Of a stretch of DNA of 64,000 bases, positions 26,540 through 37,509 are shown piece after piece. Position numbers and translations under genes: made by a program. The notes under the pieces are model-generated. The model saw only the letters and a list, made by a program, of their open reading frames with translations, made no database searches and was not told where the DNA came from. Numbering within the stretch: the stretch's first letter is position 1; every line of letters begins with the position of its first letter. This DNA comes from Moringa oleifera (taxonomy: Eukaryota > Streptophyta > Magnoliopsida > Brassicales > Moringaceae): the NCBI GenBank assembly GCA_021397835.1, contig JAJFZO010000889.1:868001-932000 (forward strand), given 5' to 3'.

Positions 26540-27430
26540 ATAAAATGAGTTCTAATTCAACTTCAAGTTGAAGAGATTGAGGTTATAACAAGCATTACAA
26601 GATGAAGCATTGGTAAATGCATTTTAGAGCTAAGTAAAAACTCAATGTGGGGGGCTTATTGTGGTTTCAAAAATAGTTACTTGCTTTAATTAGAGACAAT
26701 GATGAAGGCCAAATTACCAGGTTGTGGAATTAAAATATCCCTTCATATCGAATCTTGTGTGAAATTGTTCATGCAAAAGTATTATATAGTGATAGATATG
26801 TGGATTTGGTTGGGATAATGATAACAAAATATTACAGTGTGACAAAAGTGTACATAATAAGTATGTTAAGTTATAACTATTAGATTTTTTTTTATTATGA
26901 TTATTACTTTTAACTTTATTTTGAGAAACTAATGGTGTTACTAATACTTTTGAGCAAAAAAAAAAAAAAAAGATGCTACTAGTTTATATGAAAAACTTTT
27001 TCCTCACTCCTACATATTGGATGAAATTTATGGATGACCTCAACCCACAAGCGCCAATGCTGGAAATGCAAATGATCATGATGATGAGGAAGATGTATGC
27101 TAGCAAGAGACCTTGATATATAAACTTAAGTGATGATCACTCAAACATTAATTGCTTTGCAGATAATTTTGTAGATAATGAGATGTTTTATTCTTAACAA
27201 CAAAATATACAACTTCAACAACCAGTTGAAAGCTCTTCTAACGTTTTTGCTGGCAAAGGAAGTCCAAAAGAAAAAACAAAAACATGATATTTAAGAACAT
27301 GTGCTCTAGCATTGGATCGATGGCTCAATCTGTGGCAATGATTGTACCTAAATTAGATCGCCTTATTAACATGTTATCTATTACTGATAAAGATCTAGCT
27401 ATATTGCAAGTCAAGTTGTACCAAAAATGA
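26540..27430 (+). pseudogene. Myb/SANT-like (Harbinger ORF1-type) pseudogene
   Basis: After the transposase relic, short frames match the Myb/SANT-like accessory protein of plant Harbinger elements: KAKLPGCGIKISLHIESCVK at about 26,705, a CDKSVHNKYVK-like block at about 26,845, and near the C-end a SIGSMAQSVAMIVPKLDRLI block at about 27,310. Frames are broken by stops and by an A-rich insertion near 26,960. The family role is to bind the element ends together with the transposase. Confidence 0.75.
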
Positions 27431-28103
27431 TGAAATTAATGGCTTAGATGATGATCAAGTATATGATGTCATTAATATTTTAGCTATAAAGCATGATTTT
27501 GTTACGTATGTTCTATAATATTCCTCATTCACTCAAAAAAGGGTACATCTTTAAAATTCTTAATTGTGCATGTAGGAACCATATTTAGCTAATTGTTAGG
27601 TATTAATTATAACATCTTAGTATGTTGAATTATTTTTGTAATATGTTTTCATATTTATAATTTACAACTTATTTTAGGTTTATGATTTAGAACTTTATTA
27701 ATAGATAACTACTTATTGTCACTAGTGATTACGTTGATGGGTGATATAAGTTTATTATTTAATTTTTTAAAAAAATTATTAATTATTGAGATAAAAATAT
27801 TAATATTTAATTTTTAGTTTGTGAAATCTATTTTAGAAAATTATAATTTTAAATAATATTTATTTATATTTTTAAATATTGTTTCAATTACTGAAGTAAA
27901 CGATATTTTTTTAATTAATAATATGTAAATCTACTTAAAAAATATATAAGTAAATTTATAGTAATTTAAAGTACATATGAATGAGATTCTGATTTTAATT
28001 CTTGAAATCCAAATAAATAACTTATTTTGATTTCAATTTCTCATTTCAATCTTCGTCCATTTTGATTCCCGTTCATTTCAGTTATTGTCTATTTTGATTA
28101 CAG

Positions 28104-28122
28104 ATCACTAAACATATCATTA
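28104..28122 (-). repeat. Right terminal inverted repeat and TTA target duplication of the Harbinger relic
   Basis: ATCACTAAACATATCA ends at 28,119 and is followed by TTA at 28,120-28,122. It is the imperfect reverse complement of the left end at 23,652. Confidence 0.65.
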
Positions 28123-28547
28123 ACTTTTTTAAAAAAATACTTTTTTTACATCTTTAAATAATTTTAAAATTGTGAGAAAATAAACGTATCATCTTTTGGT
28201 TTAGTGAAAAAAAAAACTTAAGAATGCATCTAAGAGTTTGGGAATGACATCATTGAGATAATCACACATGTAAAATAGAATAATGAATTTTTTGTTGATT
28301 TGATTTATATTAATATTTTAAAAGTTAACATATTACAATTTAATAAAATCAGTACATAAATTGTATTCTACTTTGTTTTTTCTTTGGCCGTAACATGATA
28401 AATTATAAAACTAAGAAAAATACAAAATAAATCAAAAGAAAATAAGGATAATAAAAGAGGATGAATTTTTTTCTAGTATCTCAACTGTAATGAATTACTT
28501 TTAGAGTCTCATCAAAAATTTATTCATCTAGTTATCAACTCTCAGGC
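28123..28547. other. 3' flank of the GH17 gene
   Basis: AT-rich spacer between the Harbinger right end and the GH17 stop codon. The right part is probably the 3' untranslated region of the minus-strand glucanase. No other feature seen. Confidence 0.5.
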
Positions 28548-30081
28548 TTAAAGGAATGCGAACAAGGTGAACAAAACTCCTGCAACTACACTTGCTGCAT
28601 ATGCGAAGCTTGGCCTGGCACCAGCGCTCACTATCTCGATAGGGAACAGGCAAGATCCTTGGGAGGCATTCTGCTTCACAATCTTGGCGAGTCCATTGAA
28701 ATTACAAGCCCGAACGTCTTGGCTTTGCATCTGGAAGTACATGTTGAAAGCGTACGAGGTGTTCCCCTTATTGTCCAAATGGTTGCATGAAGATCCGTAG
28801 ACCAAGCTGCTGCAATCCCCACGGCTGCATGCGTAGTCGAGATCATTTCCGATGGATCCCACGGTGGCGGCTTCTGGGTCGACGATGCACCACTGGAGGT
28901 CCAAGTACTGCACGCCCTTTGCCGCCACAGGCATCGTCTTGCGCCCTTTGCCGCTGAAATCTATCGGGAACTTGGGCTGCCCGTCGTAGCGAAAGATCCC
29001 CCAGTGCCTCTCGAAGAACCCCGGAGCAATGCTCTTCATGTTCTCGTCCATTAACCCAAACAGGTAGATTTCCAATTTCTCAGGTCGAAGAGGAGTTCCC
29101 TTATTGCTTCCAAGTTTCTTGAACAGGCCATCGTAGAACTTCTCAGCCAAGGTTACGTTAGCGAAAACGTTGCCGTCGGTAGGCCACCCGACCTCGCCGA
29201 CTATGATTTTCAGGTCTGGCACACCGGCCTTCTTCAAGGACCAGATGAGGGTATCGTAGTTTGCGTCGAACACATTGGTGTACGTAAGATTCTTGTCGTC
29301 CTTTTCCTCACCATTGCCATCAAAGAAAGCAAACTCCATGGGAAACTCCGGGTTCTGATACAGACTAAGGAAGGGATATATGTTGACAGTGAAAGGGCAG
29401 CCATGTTCGTGGAAAAAACGCAGGATTGGGACCATAACGTCCTTTATGTCTGCACGAAAATTACCATCGGATGGCACGTCCGATGAAGATTCATAAACGT
29501 CAGCGTTCTGGGGTATCGTGGCCTTGATTTGATCCCCAACGCCTGCCTCATTGAGAGCCTTTTGAATGTTTTGCAAAGCAGGAAACGTCGTTTTGATAAA
29601 GGAACCATTGTAACTAGACAAGAAGGGCTCGTTCCCGACAGCTACATATCTATAAAAGACACATTAAAACCCACCAATCTTAATTACCCAGAATGAACAC
29701 CAAAACGTATCAGGATAAACAATACTCGGCGGGCGATATGCCTTACTTGATGTTGACACCTCCCTCGTGAAGGTATCTGGTTACGTTTTCTTGGACCCAA
29801 GCTCTGGCCAATTCGCTATCTTTGGAGAGAGTCTTAAGCTGATCGTTCGGGATGCCAAGCATGACCTCAATGTTCGTCCCAGCCAACGCGTTCAGGGTCC
29901 AGGAATCAGCGTCGAAAAGCTTAACCTTGTTGATGCCATTATCTTTCAGCATGCGGACGACGATGCTCGGATTTACGGGATGAGATGCCAGGTTGCCCCA
30001 GTTCACGCCAAAGCCCTCAACGACATTGGTTACGAGCAAGACGACGGAGAAGGTCCATACGAGGAACCCGGGGCTTGCCAT
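28548..30081 (-). CDS. GPI-anchored glucan endo-1,3-beta-glucosidase (GH17 + X8/CBM43)
   Basis: Two exons, 29747-30081 and 28548-29649, phase-2 intron of 97 bases, 478 residues. Start at MASPGFLVW: a signal peptide (residues 1 to about 25) is followed at once by the mature GH17 start GFGVNWGNLASHP. The acid/base Glu is E119 in VAVGNEPF and the nucleophile is E264 in VGEVGWPT. From W365 an X8 module carries six cysteines (366, 386, 391, 400, 427, 445), the usual carbohydrate-binding set. The tail has a small-residue GPI site near SAGA (about 453-456) and a hydrophobic end. The family hydrolyses beta-1,3-glucan (callose) at the outer plasma membrane or plasmodesmata. The layout matches the Arabidopsis clade that includes At4g31140, At5g58090 and ZERZAUST, some members of which may be weakly active. 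GC content is clearly higher than in neighbouring genes. Confidence 0.93.
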
Positions 30082-30903
30082 TGCGAGCAAATGGTGGAAG
30101 CAATTGTGTTGGCTCCCAGTTGCAGGAGGTTATATGGTGATGGAGTATCCTGTGAAGACTATTGAATGGCAAATAAAATAGAAGAATTTTCTTTTTTATG
30201 AGTTATTTGCGTTCAGACAGGAACAAAAGTGCTGGGACAGTTTGATTTGTAGGTGACAAAACTGAATTTGTCCTAAACCCATAAGGAGAAGGTTCCAGTT
30301 ATGCAAGAAAAACAAGGTGGAAACACAGGAAATTTGATAAATTGGTTAGCCGCGAGATTCACGAAAACCAACCAGCTTTTTCAGTTGCTGGCTCCTTACT
30401 ATTTTTGGGTTCATCGATAGCTTTTAATTTCAGTTTTTAATTCTCTTTTTTCATTCCTTTTTAATATAAAAAATATTTTTCAAATTCAAATTATAAAATT
30501 AAAAAAATTTAATTGTGTTTTATGATTCACGTGAAAAATCTTATATTAGTTAAAAAAACTCTTTAATAATGAATTAACAACTTGACTAAAAATTAAATAA
30601 CTTTAATTCTTATTTTTTTAAAATTATTTTAAAAAGTCAAAATTTCAGTACTAAAAAAAAATTGAAATTCATGTCCATATACATTATATATATTCTTAAA
30701 ATGAGCATAATACGATTAATTAGCGGATAAATACTTTTGGTTCGGGCCCCTTTTATGTCCGTCTATGAGATCCGTTTCCAGTGAGCAGCATGGGATTGGG
30801 GCCGGGGTCTGGATAAAGCCCGTCTGTATAAATATAATCCAAGCGCAGGCAATACTTCCACTCTTCTGTTAAAACAGCACCAATTTCCATTGGAGCAGAA
30901 CAG
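30082..30903. promoter_or_regulatory. Divergent promoter region between GH17 and SAM carrier genes
   Basis: About 770 bases separate the GH17 ATG (minus) from the presumed start of the carrier transcript (plus). The central part (about 30,430-30,720) is AT-rich. The carrier side becomes GC-rich near 30,740-30,820 and then has a TATAAATA at 30,827-30,834. Control elements for the GH17 gene must lie near 30,100-30,300 but no clear TATA box was singled out. Shared regulation is possible, not shown. Confidence 0.5.
30827..30834 (+). promoter_or_regulatory. TATA box of the SAM carrier gene
   Basis: TATAAATA about 77 bases upstream of the first donor site at 30,904 implies a transcription start near 30,860 and a short non-coding first exon. 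Confidence 0.6.
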
Positions 30904-31179
30904 GTACAGTATGCTCTCTTATTCTCTGTTTCTCTGTACATACTCGTATTCTATACTGACAACCCCTACATGTATGTATATGTGCATAGGTGAAGTTTAC
31001 CGGTTGGTTTTAGTTGTTCTTCTTATTCTTTTGGTACTGCAGCTCGGTTTCATGAATTGGTTTATCTGCTTTCATGCAATAGAATTCTGCTGCAGAATGT
31101 GTAAAGCTCCGATAATGTTGTTTTTTGCTTTAATTTTGAGTGTGTTTGATAGCAATGTTCTTATGTTTTATTAATACAG
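30904..31179 (+). other. 5' leader intron of the SAM carrier gene
   Basis: CAG|GTACAG at 30,901-30,909 and the acceptor ATACAG ending at 31,179 bound a 276-base intron upstream of the start codon at 31,217. The 94-codon open frame overlapping it (30,890-31,174) is hydrophobic because of the T-rich intron and is not a gene. Leader introns often raise expression in plants. Confidence 0.6.
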
Positions 31180-31216
31180 GAATAATTTGTACTTGAAGCA
31201 CTTCTTGTTGGACGCT

Positions 31217-34200
31217 ATGAGTCCTCCTACCTTAGCTGTCGAAACAAAAAGCTCCTTCCCAGACTCTGCAGGTAATCTGTTGCTTTAATAGCCAGTCTTA
31301 GTTCGATAGACATGCCTGCCTTATACAGCAATTTCAACTGGTTTGCCTTATTTTCTGCTCTGCAATGACTATTGTGTCAGCTATGTGATTATTTCAGGCA
31401 TTTCATCCTTGATTTTTCCATAGACAATTTACACATGGATTTAGTTTAATTTTCTGGCAATGTCTCTTGAATATACAATTGGTAAACTTCAAGATTCAAT
31501 AAAACTACCCATGAAATCATCTATGTGCAAAAAGGAACACAGTGTCATCATTTGCAGGACTTTTTTTTTTTTTAACTCTGTACTCAGCATTTATTATTGA
31601 GACTCTTATCTGTTGGTTATGTAATTGATTCTTTGTTCAATGTGGTAATTAGTTATGTGTTTGAGTTGTCTCATAGTGGAGCAAGTTATGAACGTGGAGT
31701 TTCACTTCTTTATCTATAGGATCAAATTTCTATCCTCGAAAATTATAGTGAAATACTACTGTCAATTTATTGTCCTGAGGCAAATTTTTCTTTTGCATAA
31801 AGGATATAAAGCAACATTCTAGTTTTTGTAGGATAAATAGTTTTTCAATGATAAGTTCAGGGTCCTTGGTTTTGGTGGATAAGTTATAGGGATGGCATAA
31901 CTCTGAGGGGCTCAGTCCACTGGTAAGCAAGTGTCGACTTGTAGGCGAGGTTTAAGGTTCAAATTCTCTCAGGGCAATTTGAGATCTTCCTAGTTGGTAA
32001 TACCATGAATCAGTGTGAAAGGAAAGCCATGGTGGACTCAAATATCAGCTGCTAGCACTTCCTAGGAAGTATTTGGACAAACCACTTGTGAAATAAAGCA
32101 GAAGCTCTAGCAAGCTTGATTTTTTGTTCTTTTCCTCATCTCATTTATCATTCATTATTCTACTTCTTTACTTATTGGGGGATGGGGTGGAAAATAGGTG
32201 AGGGAAGATTGTGTGGTACAACTATTGCTCTGGGGCTTAAAAATAAAATAAGATTTGAGCAAGTTCTGCAATTCAAAAATCATGTAAACCATGTGCACCG
32301 ATCCGAAGGAATTCAATTAGTTGTGATATAAAAGGTGCCAATTTCAAGTATCTGTGTTAGTTCTTAGGAACTCATATTATGTACCCCAGTTATTTTATTT
32401 TTTGTGTAGTGTTATTTATTTTTTGAACAGGTGACATGGTTTTGCAGATTTATCCAATTGGAAAATGCAGAAGTCGCCGCTGGAAAGGAGAAAGTCTTTT
32501 GCATCAGTCAACATGAGAGAAGAAAAACCATTTGACTTCTTTCGTACTTTATTTGGTATGCCAAAAATTCTCTGATTTCCTTGGGAGAGCCATGTTAAAC
32601 TTAAATCTATGTAAAAACTGCATGACATTTGATTATGGTGTTGATTAAGAAAGATTGTTAAACTCATTGGAATGTGTAAATGTTGAAAGCTGATTTCAAC
32701 AATACACATGTTAATCCAGCTTCTGATAGGAAGAAGATTTCTATGCATTGCATACCTTTTATGAAGAAATGGTTGTTGCACATTATCTTCGTCACGTGCT
32801 GACAAGTGCTGGCAAATTTGGCAGAGGGAGTGATTGCAGGAGGTACAGCAGGTGTTGTTGTTGAAACAGCTTTGTACCCAATTGATACAATAAAGACACG
32901 TCTGCAGGCAGGTTAACAATGCAGTTATTTGCAATAGGTTTTAAAATAAAAATTAAGGATTTACCATATTGTGGTGGGTACTATGGACATCCTGGTGTTT
33001 TGTCCAAAATATTGCTGCTTTACCTGAAAAGAGATTCATTCTGTATTATTTCTAGCTGATAGATTCTGTTTCAATTTTTCAAATTAGATCCTTCTTAGCT
33101 AACTTCATTGAGGTGGTTAAGTTTGTTTAGACTCTTCATCTACCGTATCTTTCTTTTCTTGAGATTTAGGTGCTCTCTCTTATAGGCTCAGTAGAATTGG
33201 TCAAAAGCCCCAGACAATGTCTCTGATTCTCCCTTTATCTATAGTGTATCAAGATTGTTCCCAAAACTTAAAACTTAATTTTATTGTAGGCTGCTCGCGG
33301 TGGAGGAAAAATAAATCTGAAGGGCCTTTATTCTGGATTAGCTGGCAACCTTGCGGGTGTCTTACCGTAAGTACTAAGTACCTTTGAAGTACCCAACCTC
33401 TCTGTTTCCCTTTGATCCATGCATGAGTGATACTTAATACTAATTTGGAATTCACATTTGTAATATTATCCTTCCTTTTGGCTTGTTCTTGAAGATCATG
33501 TACATTGGAGATTCAATCCTAACTTTAAAGCAGTAAAATAACTCAGCTTTTGCTCTTTGTTTGAGATATTTTTCTTTTTCAGTTTTTAATTGCTAAATAA
33601 TTTTCACAAATAGTGTCTTTAGTCTGTAATGCATTAGATTGTCAGTATATGGTCCCTTAAGGATGCAATATCACTAAGTCTGTAAGAAATTAGGATTATC
33701 CTTTTTCATGATTTTTTTTTTGGGGTAAAATTAGTAAAATCAGCTGTTGCAGCATATTTGTAAAACTGCATCAGATTGTGTAGTCTCCCTCATTTGATTT
33801 TTTCTGCTTTTCTTGTATTAGTATACTTGTTGTTTTCTTACTCATAGGTCCTAATTGGCTTTTAATTGTATTATTCTCAGGGCTTCTGCACTATTTGTTG
33901 GTGTTTATGAACCTACAAAGCAGAAATTATTGAGGATCTTGCCTGAAAATCTTAGTGCTCTTGCTCATTTGGTAAGAGATATGAAAGAGTTTCTTCAACT
34001 CTGCTCATGGTTCAGATATATTGATTGGAGTATATGGCTGATAGCTGTCTTAAATAGACTTCTTAATTACATAAGCTCGTCATAACATTGTGGTCTGTCT
34101 GATATAAAGGTGTCCCCTTGTCTTCCTGGTTGAAATTAACTATGCTTATTTTTTAACATCTCCATACTTCCCGTAGAGATCCTTTATATGTATATATACG

Positions 34201-36150
34201 GCCCTGCACTCTATTGTCTGTATCAGTGACCGAAAAATCTTGCAAATGTCACATTCATTAACCTAAATTATTCTATTCAATTACCTTCTTAAATAGTAAA
34301 CTTTAGCTGCAGGCTTCTTCCCTTGATTTTCTTTTCCTTTTAATTGTGGTAGAACGTAAGGGTTTTTTGTTTTGTACAGACTGCTGGTGCCATTGGTGGG
34401 GTCGCTGCCTCTCTTATTCGTGTCCCGACAGAGGTAAATTGATTCAATCAGAAATTCTTATGTTAATAACAGCATTAGTAGCTTCTTTTTCATTCTTTTG
34501 ATCTTTTCTTCTCTATTTTTCTTTGACAATTCTCAGGTTGTTAAACAAAGGATGCAGACCAGACAATTCGCCTCAGCCCCTGATGCTGTCCGCCTTATTG
34601 TGTCCAAGGAGGGGTTTAAGGGTCTTTATGCAGTATGTAAACACCTCCTTCTGCATTTCTTCTCTTTTTCTTCCAGCAGCCCATGCATACTCCACCTCCT
34701 AAGTTACCCTATGTCCAGTTGGATTCACCATGGTAGTCTAATTTAGCAGATTAAAGCGACTAATCTTGCTTCCATCTTACAAATCAAAAGTTTTCTTTCA
34801 AATATATTTTGAAAGAGGATCAGTTTTTTTTTTTTTTTTGGTTATCATCATTAATGTAGTCATTGATATATGTTCAATGCATGAATTTTAGTAGAGTCAC
34901 ATGCCTTAAGCTTTGCTTTTGATAACAAAAAAATGCTGAAGAGTTAGCATCATATCCTAGTGGTCCCTCTCAGGATCCCGTCATGACTGAGTGACCTTTA
35001 CATATATACATATATATGAGATGCTGAACATCAACTTTGACTGCAGGGATATGGATCTTTTCTACTACGAGATTTGCCATTTGATGCAATTCAATTCTGT
35101 ATTTATGAGCAGCTTCGACTGGGTTATAAAGCAGCGGTAACCATCTAACTTCCCCCTCCTCAGACTGCCAGTTTTTGTTACTTGGTTATCATAGTTGGGA
35201 ACCCCCTACTATAATTTTATAATTGAGGATGATTCAAATGTAACTGTGGGATTAGACGCCTCCTTCCTGACCTACATGCATTAGTAATTTTGACAGTTGC
35301 ATCTTTTTGGTAGGCACGAAGAGATCTTAGTGATCCTGAGAATGCTATTATCGGTGCTTTTGCAGGTACTATGAACATCCAGAGTTAGTTTATCATGATG
35401 ACACAATTTACATGCTAAGAAGTATGCCTTAGAGTAGCATCCTTCTTCTTATACAAAAACTGCAACATTGTTTATGCACGCATGTATATCTCACATCTTG
35501 CTGTTTGTATGATCTATCCAATATTTCTATATTTCACAGGTGCACTAACTGGAGCTATAACCACTCCTCTGGATGTGATTAAAACAAGATTAATGGTGCA
35601 GGTATGGCCAATTTTGTCTCTGCCACTCTTAGCATTAGTCAGTATTATCTGATTTATACCTTTGCCCAACAGGGATCAGCAAACCAGTACAAAGGGATCT
35701 TTGATTGTGTTCAAACCATCGTTAAGGAAGAAGGACCTCCTGCTCTTTTGAAGGTATGACTCTCACCTGTTTGTTTGTGCTCCAAAAGGTATACAAGGCC
35801 AATGGGTGATCAGGGTGGATGACCTCTAGCTTGCATGACTGTGAAATGAGATTCATTACTTGTGCATGGAAAATCTATCAATTTAATCAGATTGTAAGAA
35901 GGTGGGCTTTGTAACTGATTATACTACAATCTAATGCCTCCATCAAATAAATCATCGTTCCCCCAACCTAGTTGAAACTGATGGTGTGTTAAAGACAATA
36001 TTTTTTCTTTCTACTGAATTACAGGGGATCGGACCAAGAGTAATGTGGATAGGCATCGGTGGTTCAATCTTCTTTGGTGTCCTTGAGAGTTCAAAGCGCT
36101 TACTTGCTGAGAGGCGCCCTACAGTTCATCAAGATTCGAAGGATGATTAA
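31217..36150 (+). CDS. SAMC1: S-adenosylmethionine carrier, mitochondrial carrier family
   Basis: Twelve coding exons: 31217-31271, 32448-32555, 32825-32907, 33290-33366, 33881-33971, 34380-34433, 34537-34632, 35047-35136, 35314-35365, 35540-35601, 35673-35753, 36025-36150; 324 residues. Three mitochondrial carrier repeats show the signature motifs PIDTIKTRLQ, PTEVVKQRMQ and PLDVIKTRLM. Each is followed by a glycine-rich second helix (for example FKGLYAGYGSFLLRDLPFDA). Length and sequence match plant SAMC1/SAMT1. That carrier exchanges S-adenosylmethionine for S-adenosylhomocysteine across plastid envelope and mitochondrial inner membranes, feeding organellar methylation. The N-terminal extension (about 60 residues, basic, Ser-rich) could be a transit sequence. 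All borders are GT-AG except after exon 3, where a GC donor (32,908-32,909) is needed to stay in frame. A GT donor four bases further would shift the frame. Confidence 0.93.
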
Positions 36151-36571
36151 GTGATCTACTTGCTTCCAGGTCATTTGGGGATTTTCACCTCATCGTTTAG
36201 TTTGCAGCATTCTTATCAAATACAAAAGCAAGAATATTAATATTTCCTGCTGCTCTCACTACAAATCCTCTCATGTTGATGTCATGGGCTTCTGCTTCTT
36301 ATACACCCATTGATAGTTACCAAAATCCTCTGGATGAGGCCTTGCAATGATAATCAACGATGCAGACTCCCATCCTCATAGGATATGGTGTAATTCATTG
36401 CAGAAACAGAGTGTAAGGAAGTCATCTCTGGCCATTTCAGGATACTTAACATGTGACCCTTTTCTCCTGTCACTTTTCACTGTTGAATTTCTGTGGTTTG
36501 CTTGAGCCTGACAGTTACATTTTCCCACGCCTTCATGATCAGTTGGCTATCTCTCACTCTTAATCTGCACT

Positions 36572-36603
36572 GAGCCATGGGTATCTTGAGCCATGGGTAT
36601 CTT
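36572..36603. repeat. 16-bp perfect tandem duplication
   Basis: GAGCCATGGGTATCTT occurs twice head to tail in the 3' flank of the carrier gene. Confidence 0.9.
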
Positions 36604-37322
36604 TTACCTGTCTTACATGTTTAGCAAATGACTTGCCTAACTGAGCTGCCTTGTTATCATGAGTTCACAATTCTCTGTTTTCTTGTCTTCTTTTTCCAAG
36701 GCAAAATGGATCAAAGTTAAGTCAATTCCCCCTGTTCCCCCCTTTACCACTTTTAGGATAAGGACCTTCTGAATGCCTAGCATATTAACCTTCTATTGCC
36801 AAGCAGATTGGGCAAGTAACACTGGCGTCAACCAATTTAATGCCCAAGCAGACATTACTTGGCTGCATATTGCCCATCAAGATATTCCTCAGAACTTTCA
36901 GCAGCCAATTTCATGGTGCACTAAGATGTAAATATTGATTACTGTTCAAATTTCAATGTAGAGAAAGCTTGAGAGTAAACTAGCTTTACATTGAAAAGAC
37001 AATGAGAATACTATACATTTCTTGCAAAAATAATATCAGCCCTCAAATGTCCTTTCAATGGAGATTACAAGTTGCCCTATTTGTGGCCAAAAAAAAATTA
37101 TTGTAGCAAATAATTAAAAAATAGCAAACCATTTTATAATATTCTACCTGCCAAGACTAACCTACCTAATCTAAATGTTTTCTTCAGACCACTTTCTCCT
37201 GCCTCCTAGCCTGTCCAACCAAAGTTGGGAAAGAAAAAAAAAACCTCTTCAACTCTTCAACTAATTTACAGGTATCCCGATTTTCATGTATATTCCTGCC
37301 AACCTTACGCTGAGGATCTAAT

Positions 37323-37442
37323 ATCACCATCTTCACACTATTACCATCAAAACCATCTTATTATGCCATTCTTGTCAACATCACCACCATCTTCACACTA
37401 TGACCATCAGCACCATCTCATCATTGTCATTCTCCACAATAT
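37323..37442. repeat. 60-bp imperfect tandem repeat, CAT/CAC-rich
   Basis: Two copies of about 60 bases share the core ACCATCTTCACACTAT, followed by ACCATCA and ACCATCT blocks. A weaker third part runs to about 37,470. The trinucleotide flavour suggests slippage from a CAT/CAC microsatellite. Confidence 0.75.
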
Positions 37443-37509
37443 CACGATCATCTTGTATCATCTCGATATTGTTGTTTTAGGGAAATGTAGCAGTGCTTAG
37501 GTATCAAGT

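Larger units (their letters stand above)
23652..28119 (+). mobile_element. Degenerate autonomous-type PIF/Harbinger DNA transposon
   Basis: A 4,468-base element bounded by TTA duplications (23,649-23,651 and 28,120-28,122) and imperfect terminal inverted repeats. It carries both genes expected of the superfamily on the plus strand: a DDE transposase (about 24,990-26,300), then a Myb/SANT-like DNA-binding protein (about 26,540-27,430). Both are riddled with stops and frameshifts, so the element cannot move by itself. A (TA)n run at 25,586-25,609 lies inside the transposase relic. Family type and gene content are seen directly; the exact ends are inferred from short repeats. Confidence 0.8.
36151..37509. 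other. Tail-to-tail spacer between SAM carrier and spatacsin genes
   Basis: Convergent gene ends. The left part is the carrier 3' untranslated region; the right part is probably the spatacsin 3' untranslated region. It holds two short tandem duplications (36,572-36,603 and 37,323-37,442) and no supported gene. The 91-codon frame at 37,225-37,500 is repeat-derived. Confidence 0.6.

Noticed and set aside
28567..28800. Plus-strand 77-codon frame over the GH17 gene
   Set aside because: Antisense shadow of the X8 module and GPI tail; no independent protein features.
29767..30165. Plus-strand 132-codon frame opposite GH17 exon 1
   Set aside because: Antisense to the signal peptide and first part of GH17, favoured by its high GC content; no recognisable domain.
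30890..31174. Plus-strand 94-codon hydrophobic frame before the SAM carrier
   Set aside because: It starts in the leader exon and runs through a T-rich intron with clear splice borders.
37225..37500. Plus-strand 91-codon His/Ser-rich frame
   Set aside because: Produced by translation of the CAT/CAC tandem repeat in the spacer between convergent genes.
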